64,000 nucleotides of DNA from Mercurialis annua (Eukaryota; Streptophyta; Magnoliopsida; Malpighiales; Euphorbiaceae), in assembly GCF_937616625.2 (NCBI RefSeq), contig NC_065577.1:10643001-10707000 (forward strand). The letters run 5' to 3'. A model generated the notes under the pieces. It was not told the origin of the DNA and did no database searches. It saw only the letters and a list, made by a program, of their open reading frames with translations. Every line of letters begins with the position of its first letter. Positions within the stretch are counted from its first letter, which is position 1. This document shows, piece after piece, positions 12,540 through 24,555 of this stretch. The translations under genes and the position numbers were made by a program.

Positions 12540-14290
12540 GACTTTCATTAATTCAAATCGGATAACAAAACATCCACCAAACAGTTCGGAGCATCGTTAA
12601 CCCACTCCCTTCGTCCTGACATAGAATTTGTTGTTCTCACAAAAGTATGAGCAACAAAATTCGTAGAATGGTAAACAAAATGAACTTTTACATGCGGTAA
12701 GGTTTTTAGAATGTCAACACTATCACAAACTAAACAAAGGATGTAAGTAGTAGGCTGTCCATCAGAGTACAACCATTGAACAATTTGCAAACAGTCCACC
12801 TCTACAATAACATTGCTTTTATTCTTCTCCTTTATCCATGAGAGAGCCTCCTTGAGGGCCCAAGCTTCAGTCATAACCGAAGGTAGCTTTTCCATAATTG
12901 TATGAAAAATCGCTTCTACCCAGCAGCCCCTAACACCACGTTCAAAAGCAACATAACCAGTACAAGGGGCAGTCTAAAAACAAGCGGCATCAACATTTAT
13001 CTTTGTCCATCCCTCCTCTGGTTTTTCCCTACTAATAGTGCCTCCTCCAAATTCTTTATTCATAGCCAGCCGTGTAGAAGATTTTTGGACCATCTGCCAT
13101 TGATGAAGGACGCAGGTAACTCGATTCACCACTTGCTTTTTGATGCTCCTTAATCTCATTCCACAACAGATTGTTCCGCACATGCCACACGCTCCATAAG
13201 ACCATCACAGTGAGGAGTTTAAAGTCTTCCTTTTTTCCTGTGAATATCCAGTTCAGAAAATAAAGCAAAGAATGCCAAGGATGAGTAATAGAATTAAGAC
13301 CTACTAACAACCAACAACGGTTAACAAAAGCACAATTGACAAACAAATGAGACACCGACTCCAAATCTGCTTCATACAACAAACACTCATAAGTGATGTC
13401 ACATCTTTTGCCCTTAACGCATCCCTTGTAGGCAACAGATTACGCATCGCTCTCCATAAGAGCACTTTGCATTTTCCAGGAATTTCACATTGCCATAACC
13501 ATTTCTAGAATCTCTCCTCCCCGTTCTCAAATTACCAGCATTACCAGTAGAAAGACGGTATGCACTTCTCACCGAAAAATCACCTTTCACTTCTGGAAGC
13601 CAAATCGGCTTGTCTTCTAGAGGTCGATTGCTCAGAATAATCTGGTTAATGAGCTGCCTGTCTTCCACCGAGAAAAGAGCCTTTAACTTAGAATTGTCCC
13701 ATTTTTCTACATTCATTGCCATTTAACATAAGCGATTCAACTCTATTATTCAACACATCATCATCTAAATTAGGTTTCACAAGCCCTGATTCACTATCCG
13801 GTAACCATCTATCAATCCTAATACGAACCATGTTGCCTTTACCAATTCTCCATCTTGTACCCTTTCTTGAGCATCTATTAAAATTTCTCCGCACATAATT
13901 AACGGTTTCGAGTTCAATTTAGCATTAAGAAAATCTGAATCATGGAAATATCTGGCTTTGCAAATTCTACTCACTAGAGAATTTAAAGACTTTAGGAAAC
14001 GCCATCCCTACTTTCCGAGCATTGTGAAATTGGAATCTCTAAGTTTCTTACACCCCATACCACCAAACTGTTTCGGCATACATAACTTATCCCAATCGCT
14101 CCAGTTTATGCCCCTCGACTCTTTATTCTTCTTGTTTCCCCACCAAAAAGAGTTCAACATTCTTTCAATATCAGCAACAATATTGAAAGGGATAAGAAAA
14201 ACATTAAAATAGTAATTTGGGATAGGTAGTAAAACTGTTTTAATTAACAATTCCTTACTAGCGGCAGAGAGGAAATTATTTTTTTCAGCC
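12540..14290 (-). pseudogene. 5'-truncated LINE relic (RT end, zf-RVT, RNase H)
   Basis: Reading 14290 down to 12540 on the minus strand gives the order expected for a plant L1-type LINE. First is the end of reverse transcriptase (IERMLNSFWWGN, then GGMGCKKLRDSN near 14020-14170). Then come a zf-RVT-like segment (DFSVRSAYRL near 13550-13590; VSHLFVNCAFVNRCW near 13320-13360) and an RNase H domain (EAWALKEALSWI and VEVDCLQIVQWLYSD near 12770-12890). Frameshifts and stops separate the blocks. The 5' half (endonuclease and RT core) is missing, typical of LINE insertion. No clear poly(A) tail remains at the low-coordinate end. Confidence 0.85.
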
Positions 14291-14858
14291 TTGAATTTGG
14301 GCCCAAATACGGTTCTTTAACATGCCAAAAACAACTACTTTATTTTTCCCAATCGTAATCGGTATACTTTCATTGCTTTTTAAGTATATTTTCGGCATAC
14401 TAATACCGAAAAATAAACCATAAACAAATCTAAATTAAATTTTTTTAGTGAAATAAACCAAAAATAAAAATTAAATCAAAAATAAACCGGTTAATTTCCG
14501 TTTACTATATATTTTTTTTTATATTTTTTAATCCAATACTTTTATAAATATTTTTTTCAGTACTTGAAAATTTATTTTTCTTGCCAATACTTTCGTATTT
14601 TTTTTGAATAATTAAATTAAGTAAAATCCCTTGAAATATTATATAGTGGTAACTTCCTGAAATACATGTTTTGTTAACTTATTTGCATCTTTACCTGCCA
14701 AGTTTTGATTTTTCTTTTTCACCTATTTTTATTTACGAAAAATACCCTTTTGTTTTTTAAATTTCAAAAATACCTTTTTTTCGGTTTCCAATTTTGATTT
14801 TCGGTTTTTTCGGTCCGGTCGACCAAAACCGACCGAACCGACTGACGGTTTTTTCATA
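14291..14858. other. AT-rich spacer, no gene seen
   Basis: Stretches such as TTCGGTTTTTTCGGTCCGG near 14795-14850 give weak inverted symmetry. No coding content was recognised. Confidence 0.4.
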
Positions 14859-15230
14859 TAGTGTAAGATTAGCGTATATAGTGTATATATAGTGTATATA
14901 TATTGTTAATTTTTATATTTTATAGATTTGTTTCTGGAATTTTTTTATAGTGTAACAGTAGTGTATATATAGTGTTTTTATGGTGTTTATATAGTGTAAG
15001 ATTAGTATATATATAGTGTATATTAGTGTATAAGTAGTGTATATATAGTGTATTTTTAGTGTATTTATGGTTTTTGTAGTGTTTTTGGTGGTTTACACCA
15101 TGAAACATTGCAAATACATCATAAACACTGCAAATACACCATAAACACTGTAAATGCACCATAAATATAGTAAAAACGGCAGAAATACACTATATATACC
15201 AAAAATACACTAAAACGTAAGTATATTATA
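14859..15230. repeat. Inverted pair of TAGTGTATA minisatellites
   Basis: The left half (14859-15075) repeats TAGTGTATATATAGTGTATT-type units. The right half (15095-15230) carries the complementary pattern (AAATACACCATAAACACTG). The two halves face each other and could form a hairpin. A short GC-richer stretch with CGGAAxxGACGA repeats follows at 15430-15570. Confidence 0.7.
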
Positions 15231-16299
15231 AAATTACTACAAATACACCATAAATCAATTTTTTCTTTACAAAATCAGTAGCAAAAAACAAATTTATGAA
15301 TAAGAGAAGACAAAATAAATAATTATATGAATAATAGAACAATTTTATAAACAAAAAATTATAGATTTACAATAATTTATTTATAAAATATTTAAATCAT
15401 TACAAAAAACCTAAAAAATTACACAAATCTAAAAACGAGTCGAGAAATCCATAGCGCGAACGGAAGAGACGAACGGATTAGCGCGAACGGAAAAACGACC
15501 GGAAACGACGAGAAATCCATCGGAAGTAGACGAACGGAAGCGCGACCGGAAAAACACACGGAAAAGACGAACAGAAAAATAATCGGAGGAGATAAACTGA
15601 AAATCAAATGAAAAAGAAGAAGAAAAGAAGAAAAAAACAAGAGAGAACTTTAAGAGAAAAAAGAGAAAAAAAGGTGTCTATGTAAAAATTTAACTTAAAA
15701 TGAGATAATGCTTCTTTATATAGTGAATATTTTTTTTAAATAAGTTAGCTTATTAGGTAATGTAAGATAATAGGAAAAGATGGAACAAAATGGTGTAAAT
15801 ACTTTACCAAAAACAAATATTTGAAAAATAATCCTTATTATATACATAGAATACACATATTTTAAAATGGGAAATTGGAAAACAAAATAAAACGGATAAT
15901 ATAAAAATAAAAAAAATTACATTTTATGTAAAGTTTTCTTTTAAAAGCAAACAACAGATCCAAACTAAATAAAAAAGACAAAAAGAGTTGATAAATTCTT
16001 ACAACAACAAATACAAGAAATAAAAAAAATTAATGATTGGAGAATATATGAATGAATGTTGTTCTGTTTTTTAAAATTTAATCTCATAAATTTTTAATTT
16101 TTTCACTCACAATTCTCACATGCAGTGTCGGTGGACTTCTCCACTAGGTGTAGTGTCGCTTTCTTGTCTTATGAGCAGCACATTCATTTCCAGCTATCTA
16201 CACTTCTTTTTTTATTCAATACATTAACATTATTTGACAAATAAATAAATTACAGATTCAGTATCAAAAAGTTGTTAGCTTTTGTATTTTAATCTGATA
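15231..16299. other. Spacer upstream of CESA3
   Basis: The stretch at 15430-15570 has repeated GCGCGAACGGAAxxGACGA-like units. The remainder is AT-rich. The CESA3 promoter must lie in the right part of this span, but no unambiguous TATA box or transcription start could be picked. Confidence 0.4.
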
Positions 16300-16459
16300 A
16301 ATATCATCATCATCATCTTCAATCTTTCATTTTCTTGTATCAGTTTATAGATTTTTCTTGAGATTTTTTTGTGTTTTTCTTGTGAGATCTGATGAATTTG
16401 TGAGTAAAGTATACTTAGGGGAACCTCTAATTTTCCAAACCCTAGACACAGCAGCCGCA
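16300..16459 (+). promoter_or_regulatory. CESA3: Probable CESA3 non-coding 5' UTR exon
   Basis: A pyrimidine- and CAT-rich leader ends in ACCCTAGACACAGCAGCCGCAG at 16459, followed by GTCAGT, a plausible splice donor. The matching acceptor is at 16774 (TTGTGCAG). The only start-like codon near its end is followed at once by a stop, so the exon appears non-coding. Its left limit is a guess. Confidence 0.45.
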
Positions 16460-16536
16460 GGTCAGTCCATCTCTTCTTCTTCTTCCTTCATTTCCTTTTT
16501 GGTCTGGTTAACAGAGGTTTTAATTTAAAAAAAAAT

Positions 16537-16626
16537 GCCTCAAGTCACAGAGGCGCACGCCTCTGGCCTCTCACCTGAGGCGGCAGAGGCGCGCGCCTTT
16601 GTGACTCGGCCATCGCCTGAGTCGCC
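16537..16626. repeat. GC-rich foldback in CESA3 leader intron
   Basis: Left arm 16537-16564 (CAAGTCACAGAGGCGCACGC...) pairs with the right arm 16585-16626 (...GCGCGCCTTTGTGACTCGG). It sits in the presumed first intron, ahead of the start codon. A small foldback element or relic is the simplest reading. Confidence 0.6.
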
Positions 16627-16783
16627 TCTTATGGCAGTATCTTTGTGTAATTATTATAGTAAATTTTGGTGGAGAAATAGTGCTGTTTAGATATTTTAGC
16701 TTTTGATGCTTGGTTGATTATGAGTTGCTGTTCAGTTTCTGATATGTGTGCTTTTCTAATCTTTGGTTGTGCAGTGAAAGGCC

Positions 16784-19700
16784 ATGAAGAATGTAGGTGG
16801 ACAGATCTGCCAGATCTGTGGTGACAACGCTGGAAAAACTTTGGATGGTGATCCATTCATTGCTTGCGATGTTTGTGCCTTTCCAGTATGTAGACCTTGC
16901 TATGAGTACGAGAGGAAAGACGGAAATCAGTCTTGCCCTCAATGCAAAACCCGATACAAGAGACAAAAAGGTTCTTTGAATATAAATGTTAATGCAGATT
17001 AGTAAACTTAGCTTGTTGGAAATTGAACAAGTCGTAAACTTAGCTTGTTGGAAACTGAACAAGTCGTAAACTTAGTTCAATGATTTTACTAGTTTCTGTG
17101 TTTATTTTCGGAACTGATTGTGGGATGACTCCAGGTAGCCCTGCCATTCTTGGTGATGGAGAAGAAGATGGTGATGTCGATGATGGTGCTCGGGTTTTCA
17201 GTTATTCTACAGAAACTCAAAACCAGAAGCAAAAAATTTCAGAGCGCATGTTAAGCTGGAAAATGAATTATGGACGAGGAGAGGAGGAAGTTGGAGCTCC
17301 AAATTATGATAAAGAGGTTTCACATAATCATATTCCCCTGCTCACCAATGGACATGAGGTAGCTTAACAAGTATCTGGTTTTGTCACTCTCAGTGAGCTT
17401 GAAAGTGAACTTAACTTTCAGCTATTGGCCTCTTTTAGGTTTCTGGAGAGCTGTCAGCTGCATCACCCGAGCATATTTCTATGGCATCTCCTGGAGTTGG
17501 TGGTGCAAAGCGCATCCATACCCTACCTTATTCAGCTGATTTCAATTCCTTACGTACTATTCCTTCTCATGGAACATGCTCTATATTTATGTTTGGCGAA
17601 TCATCTCTGTTATTGATTTTACATGTTGGTCACATCCTTTTTTTTTGCAGCTAATGCAAGGGTGGTGGACCCGGTAAGGGAGTTTGGCTCGCCAGGATTG
17701 GGCAATGTAGCTTGGAAAGAGAGAGTTGATGGCTGGAAGATGAAGCAGGATCCAGTTAAGAATGCTGTTCCTATGAGCACTGGCCATGCTCCATCTGAAA
17801 GGGGTGTTGGAGATATTGATGCAGCCACTGATGTGCTGGTGGATGACTCTCTTTTGTAAGTTCCAACATCTGATGCAAAAGTCACTTTGTTGTAAAACAA
17901 AAATGGTGCTTCACGCTGCATGTTTTACAAAAGGTTTCACCATTTGGGAATCACTATGCTAGAAACCCTCACACCGCCTAGAATCTTTACTGATATTTCT
18001 CATACATCAATTTTGATGGTGAAGCTTATCGAATAAACAATTCACCTAAAAGTTTAAGATGTCATTATCTTTAACTCACCCTGCACTTGAATGCTCATTA
18101 GATTTGAAGTTTGTACAAGCACAAGCCTACTTTATCTTGTGCTCAACTCAAATATTTAATTAAACAAATAGGGTGGCCAAAGATCGAACTCTACATCTTT
18201 TGGTCACAAAGACTCTTTACATCTTATCAAATAACCAATTCACCTAAAAGTTTAAGCCGTTAGGTGAGACTCCAACTATGGCTTATTATCTCTATTTCTA
18301 ACAATGGTGAGATGAAGGGTTAGAAGCTAACTACACAAAACTAATTGTATGTTAGGCTTTATTCATGTACAATATTCTTCTCTGTTCTGTATGTCTTAAT
18401 TCCAGTTCAAGAAGGGTACTTCTTATGCTTGCACCCTTTGGTTTTGCAGGAATGATGAAGCTCGACAGCCTCTATCAAGGAAGGTTTCAATTCCATCATC
18501 TAAAATTAATCCCTACAGGATGGTCATTGTCGTTCGGCTGGTTGTCCTCTGCATTTTCTTGCATTACCGACTAACAAATCCCGTGCCTAATGCATTTGCA
18601 CTTTGGTTATTATCTGTCATTTGTGAGATTTGGTTTGCTATATCCTGGATATTGGATCAGTTTCCTAAGTGGCTGCCTGTAAACCGTGAAACATATCTTG
18701 ACAGGCTTGCAATAAGGTATAGTATTGTCTATATAAATATCCTTGTGTACTGTGCTCACCTTTCCTATTCCATGTGGTTTTAATAGCTAAAATTCTGTCA
18801 TATTAAGACCACTAATTGATTTTTCCCATATTTTTCTAGATATGATCGTGAAGGAGAACCATCACAGTTAGCTTCTGTTGACATTTTTGTCAGTACTGTG
18901 GATCCATTAAAGGAACCTCCTCTTGTGACAGCAAACACTGTGCTATCAATTCTTGCAGTTGATTACCCAGTTGATAAGGTCTCTTGCTATGTCTCTGATG
19001 ATGGTGCTGCAATGTTGACATTTGAAGCTTTAGCGGAGACTGCAGAGTTTGCAAGGAAATGGGTGCCTTTCTGCAAGAAATATGCCATTGAGCCACGGGC
19101 TCCAGAATGGTACTTTGTGCAGAAAATTGATTACTTGAAGGATAAAATTCAAACATCATTTGTGAAAGAACGCAGAGCTATGAAGGTAGATACTGAGACA
19201 TGCATGCTCTGCTAATTTTTTGGAGTTTGTAAATTTGTCATGATCATGGTCATTCTTTTGCTTTGCAGAGAGAATATGAAGAGTTTAAAGTTCGTATCAA
19301 CGGGCTTGTTGCAAAGGCAACAAAGGTTCCTGAAGAAGGATGGATTATGCAAGACGGTACTCCATGGCCAGGAAATAACACCAGAGATCATCCAGGAATG
19401 ATTCAGGTAACAACTTTTGAGTATTCTAAAATCTGTACACTAGTTGCATTCTTGAAACTCACTAAATGGTTTTTGGGATATTTGTGTTTTGGTAGGATTA
19501 GATACTGTTAATTCTGTATTTACCCTGCTCATTGTTCTGCATTCAATTTTGCATCTTTGAGCTGCCAGGATTTAGTTCCCTTTATTTTGGTATTTAGTTT
19601 ATGTTATCATTATGCCTCTAAATCCTTGTAATTTTGTTTCAGGTTTTCTTAGGCCAAAATGGAGGTCTTGATGCTGATGGCAATGAGCTGGCACGACTAG

Positions 19701-22700
19701 TTTATGTTTCTCGTGAAAAGCGGCCTGGGTTCCAACACCACAAGAAAGCTGGTGCTATGAATGCCCTTGTAAGCAGTTAAAAAAATAACGTCAGTATTTT
19801 CTTTTAATCTGTGGGTTAAACTCACCACTAGTCACATCCAACATTGCAGGTCAGAGTATCAGCTGTTCTTACTAATGGACCTTTCCTGTTGAATCTTGAT
19901 TGTGATCATTACATAAATAACAGCAAGGCTTTGAGAGAAGCTATGTGTTTTATGATGGACCCGAACCTTGGGAAACAAGTCTGTTATGTTCAGTTTCCGC
20001 AAAGGTTTGATGGTATTGATAGGAATGATCGATATGCTAACCGCAATACTGTTTTCTTTGATGTAAGTTTTTGATTTCTTCCTAAATTAGCAACTCTTGT
20101 TCAACATTATTACACAATGGGTTACTAGCATATTTTCTTACTGTGTACTATGACTTCATGGCAAACATGTTACAGATAACTACTTGTGTCACTTCCCATC
20201 AGTTTTAATGTTACTAACCGTATGAAATTCCAGATCAACTTGAGGGGTTTGGATGGCGTTCAAGGTCCTGTTTACGTGGGTACTGGATGTGTCTTCAATA
20301 GAACAGCCTTGTATGGATATGAACCTCCTCTCAAAACCAAAAACACAAAACCTGGACTATTATCTTCTCTTTGTGGTGGATCACGAAACAAAAGTTCAAA
20401 ATCTGGTAAAAAAGGCTCAGACAAAAAGAAATCTGGAAAGCATGTAGACCCCACTGTGCCAATTTTCAGCCTGGAAGATATAGAAGAGGGAGTTGAAGGT
20501 ACATTTGTCGACTTCCATTTTTCCATTATTTCATTCTTGATACAGTGATAATACAATATCAGTTCAGTTTACCTTGTCCTATTTAGTGATTTATTATAAT
20601 AGTACTGTTAAGATTGATGTGTTGACAATAATGGATAGAATAAGCAATGAATATGCTTCTAGATAAGGCAATAATGGATAGATTGAGAAAAATGATTATA
20701 TTCAAGAAAAAGTAGAAGTTATTTCTATTGAAGAGAAGTTACAAAAATATAGATTAAAATTGTTTGGTCATGTGGGTTGTAGACTCGATGATGCTCGAGT
20801 TAGAAAGGTTAAACATTTTAAGTCAAATGTAGTGATGAAAGGGAGAGGAAGACCTCAGCAAATTTTGACAAAAGTTGTTCAAACTGATCTAGCAGCTCTT
20901 GGTCTTTCTGAATAGGTTGTCCAAAATCATATTGAGTGGAGAAAGAGATTCCATGTAGCCAGCCCAATTAGCTTGAGAATAAGGCTGATTTGAGTTGAGA
21001 TGAGCAGCTCAGCAAATTTTGACAAAAGTTGTTCAAACTGATCTAGCAGCTCTTGATCTTTCTGAATAGGTTGTCCAAAATCATATTGAGTGGAGAAAGA
21101 GATTCCATGTAGCCAGCCCAATTAGCTTGAGAATAAGGCTGATTTGAGTTGAGATGAGTTGCTAGATAAGGCAATAACATTATTTTGGGATTTTTGTTGG
21201 TCAATAGCTCTTTGTTTACGGAGGCTGCATTCGAGCTCAGATGGCTTGAATTTATTCAAAAGACAATCTTTGGGTTTTCGATTAGCTGATTTTGTTAGAT
21301 GTACTGACTTTATCTTTCCATGAACGTTGTTAATTCAGGTGCTGGATTTGATGATGAGAAGGCACTTCTGATGTCACAAATGAGCCTGGAAAAAAGGTTT
21401 GGCCAGTCTGCTGTTTTTGTTGCCTCAACACTCATGGAGAATGGCGGCGTTCCTCAGTCTGCAACATCAGAGACTCTTCTTAAAGAGGCTATTCATGTTA
21501 TTAGCTGTGGGTACGAGGATAAAACTGACTGGGGAACTGAGGTATGTTGATTGCTCTCTTTGCTATGCTCTCGCTTTATTATGTTTTGGCTGGCTTTATT
21601 CTTCTATAAGCATTAATGCTGATCTCTTGGTCTACAGATTGGATGGATCTATGGTTCTGTTACTGAGGATATTCTTACTGGATTCAAGATGCATGCTCGT
21701 GGTTGGCGTTCAATTTACTGCATGCCCAAACGTCCGGCCTTTAAAGGATCTGCTCCTATCAATCTTTCAGATCGTCTAAATCAAGTGCTTCGATGGGCTT
21801 TAGGTTCTGTGGAAATTCTTTTCAGTCGGCATTGTCCCATTTGGTATGGTTATGGTGGTAGACTGAAATGGCTTGAGAGGTTTGCATATATAAACACCAC
21901 CATTTATCCAATTACGGCCATTCCGCTTCTTGTGTACTGCACACTTCCAGCTGTGTGCCTGCTTACAAACAAGTTCATTATTCCACAGGTCAGTGATACT
22001 TTTAGTTATCTGCAGATTATATGCAATCTATGTTTTATGGAAATGGAAATATTGAAATTAAAAACACTGAAACAGAAAATGACAAATTTTACTTCAATAA
22101 ATCATATGTATAATTTTCAGAGTTTCAAAAGCTTTTCTGGTAAATGACAACAAAAAGCCAAAACGTAGCCAAAATGTGAATTAGACAAATTTCCATGTAT
22201 CATATGAACAATTACCTCATAAGGACCGCCGAATTATAACCATTCATTATGCAATCATCAATTTCTAATTTGTTATTTCTGCAGTGTTTCCTGCATTAAA
22301 TTAAAATGTACTAAGTTTACCTGTGCTCGACTTATTCTGGTTGCAGATCAGTAACCTCGCAAGTATATGGTTTATCTCTCTCTTTCTTTCCATCTTTGCT
22401 ACCGGTATTCTGGAGATGAGGTGGAGTGGTGTTGGAATTGACGAATGGTGGAGAAATGAACAATTTTGGGTTATTGGAGGTGTTTCAGCCCATCTTTTCG
22501 CTGTTTTCCAAGGTCTACTTAAAGTACTTGCCGGTATTGACACAAACTTTACTGTCACCTCCAAGGCATCAGACGAGGACGGTGACTCCGCTGAACTTTA
22601 TCTATTCAAATGGACAACTCTTCTAATCCCGCCCACAACTCTCCTCATCATTAACATTGTTGGCGTTGTTGCCGGGATATCCTACGCCATCAACAGTGGT

Positions 22701-22931
22701 TACCAGGCGTGGGGTCCTCTCTTCGGCAAGCTTTTCTTCGCTTTTTGGGTGATCGTCCATCTTTATCCTTTCCTCAAAGGTCTCATGGGTCGTCAGAATC
22801 GGACACCAACCATTGTCGTGGTGTGGTCCGTTCTACTCGCATCTATTTTCTCGTTGTTGTGGGTGCGGGTTGATCCTTTCACTACAAGAGTAACGGGTCC
22901 AGATATTGAGCAGTGTGGAATCAACTGCTAA
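16784..22931 (+). CDS. CESA3: Cellulose synthase catalytic subunit, CESA3 clade
   Basis: This glycosyltransferase family 2 enzyme polymerises UDP-glucose into beta-1,4-glucan at the plasma membrane. CESA3 is an obligatory member of the primary-wall synthase complex. Coding exons: 16784-16970, 17135-17358, 17439-17553, 17651-17855, 18450-18716, 18840-19185, 19269-19406, 19643-19768, 19850-20062, 20234-20498, 21339-21541, 21638-21988, 22347-22931. All introns are GT-AG and frames join, giving 1074 aa. Visible parts: RING-type zinc finger (C9, C12, C28, C31, C36, C39, C51, C54); two membrane segments (about 268-283 and 293-312); DDG 386-388; DCD 553-555; TED 772-774; QVLRW 812-816; a Lys/Ser-rich class-specific region in exon 20234-20498; then a multi-span membrane C-terminus ending CGINC. 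The RTPTIVVVW and GPD segments before the end fit CESA3 rather than secondary-wall members. Start: the first ATG after the acceptor at 16774, with an in-frame TGA nine bases upstream. Many CESA3 proteins have about 11 extra N-terminal residues, not found here. Confidence 0.95.
17856..18449. repeat. CESA3 intron with duplicated repeat motif
   Basis: This intron holds two copies of AATTCACCTAAAAGTTTAAG (near 18042 and 18237, about 195 bp apart). Between them is a minus-strand tRNA box B-like GAGTTCGATC near 18185. It resembles a decayed SINE or TRIM insertion. It does not disturb the splice sites. Confidence 0.4.
20660..21165 (+). repeat. LINE reverse-transcriptase tail with tandem duplication, in CESA3 intron
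   Basis: The longest CESA3 intron (20499-21338) contains a + strand relic of the C-terminal tail found on many plant LINE reverse transcriptases. Recognisable blocks are [30 protein letters not shown] and [11 protein letters not shown]. The last part is duplicated in tandem with a 154-bp period (20854-21007 and 21008-21161), nearly identical. Stops end the frame. Confidence 0.75.
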
Positions 22932-23060
22932 AGATAAAAATCTGATACCTACAATCTTGAAGTAAGCATTTGTTGCATATTTTTGTACTCATTTTGATCA
23001 ATTTGTATGTATTTATATAATGTGTATTAGATCATATACATAGGTGAGGTATTAACTTAT
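22932..23060 (+). other. CESA3: CESA3 3' UTR
   Basis: This is AT-rich sequence after the TAA at 22931, with TTTGTA/TGTAT motifs near 22980-23030 of the kind that direct plant polyadenylation. No exact cleavage site can be fixed from sequence. Confidence 0.4.
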
Positions 23061-24549
23061 TTTGTTGTGCCATGGGATGGGATAATCAAACTGTAATATT
23101 GTGGATATAAACAAAGTTATGGACTCCAGCGGAAAAAGAAATATAGTTCTGCATGTTGTATTCTCACATGCAACCATTATTTTAAAAGTTGAACCGGTGG
23201 CTAAAAGGGTGATTTATTGATTTATAGCTTAACCTGTCGGACTAATTCATCTGGGTGGTTCAATTGGTCTGTTTTTTTTGTGTTCCTATAATTTCAAACC
23301 CATTGATTTCTTGGGTCAAAATTGATCACAAATTGAACTAGTCCAAATTCTGATAAAAATTCTGATCTGTTGGAGTTTTTGTTCCCTCTCTTATTTTGTT
23401 TGATGTTCATACGCCTAAATTGGTTTGCTTGTCCTCTCAACCAAAAAAAAAAAACTGATTTGCTTGTATATACATGGAAAATGTTCAAGGGGATAGTCCC
23501 TAAAATAAGTTGATATAAAAACTCAATTTTCTTTTTTTTTAATAGTCCTTGAAAAACTAGAGTTAAATATTTTTTTTTGTTTTAATAATATAATATATAA
23601 AAAAATTAATTAATTGGTCGGAATTCAGTTCTAGGTCAAAACTCGGTTTATAGTTGGGTCGGGATTTGAGGTCAGGCTGGGATTCATTTCAGTTAGTGTC
23701 AAGACTCGTGTTTGATTGGCGTCATGATTTAGGTTAAGTTTAGGTCGATTTGGGGTTTGGATTCGAATTTGATTTGATTCATTCAGAATTTAAATTCAGG
23801 TCGGGTCCGAGATCAGGTTTGAGTCAGGTCAAATTTTGGTTTTGGTTAGATTTGAACTCGACTACAAGATCATCACTCCATTCGAGTTTGAGTCTTAACT
23901 ATTTTAGTTCAAATTGAGTTCGATACTCGATATAAGTTTGGAGTGGTTCTGTTAGGGTAGGACTCGAGATTCATGAGTTCTTTTTGGACTCTGTTTCCAT
24001 TCATTGTATTAGTTTAGAACAATTACTAGCATTTTGTTACATACAACTTTCTCAATAAATTCTCTAAAATTATTGTATATTAATTTTTATATTGATTGTT
24101 TGTTGTTTTTTAAGGAAATATTAATTTCTATACGTAGTTTTTTTTTATGAAAGAGATTTAATTTTTAAAGTTAGTTATTTTTTTTTATGAAATAGAGGTT
24201 TAATTTTTAAAAAAATTATAAAGCTAGGGGTTCAACTTAGAACAGATACCATTTTTACAATTTGAATAAGTTTAATAAATTTAGATCAAACAGTGAATAT
24301 ATGTTAATTATTTTGTTAATTTTTAAAACTAGATCAAGCTATTTTTTATTGATCAGTTTTTAATTTATTAGAACAACAGATTAACCCCTTCACATGCATT
24401 TGAGATTTTATAAAATATAACTTATTCAATTTTTTGTTTGCCAAAATTATAGATAGCTTACTGTTTACGTCAAAATTAAAAATATGGCCCGAAGGCCATA
24501 AAAGCCCTTATTCTTTTAAAAGATAGAAAAAGTTACGTCGATAATTTCA
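23061..24549. other. Spacer, no gene seen
   Basis: The stretch 23610-23960 is unusually rich in GGTCGGG, GATTTGAG and TTCGAGT words, like a diverged simple repeat. The rest is AT-rich. No domain or splice structure was recognised. Confidence 0.5.
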
Positions 24550-24555
24550 AAAATT

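Noticed and set aside
17425..17616. Extra coding frames overlapping CESA3 exons
   Set aside because: They are shadows in other frames of conserved CESA exons. The spliced frame alone reproduces the full family sequence.
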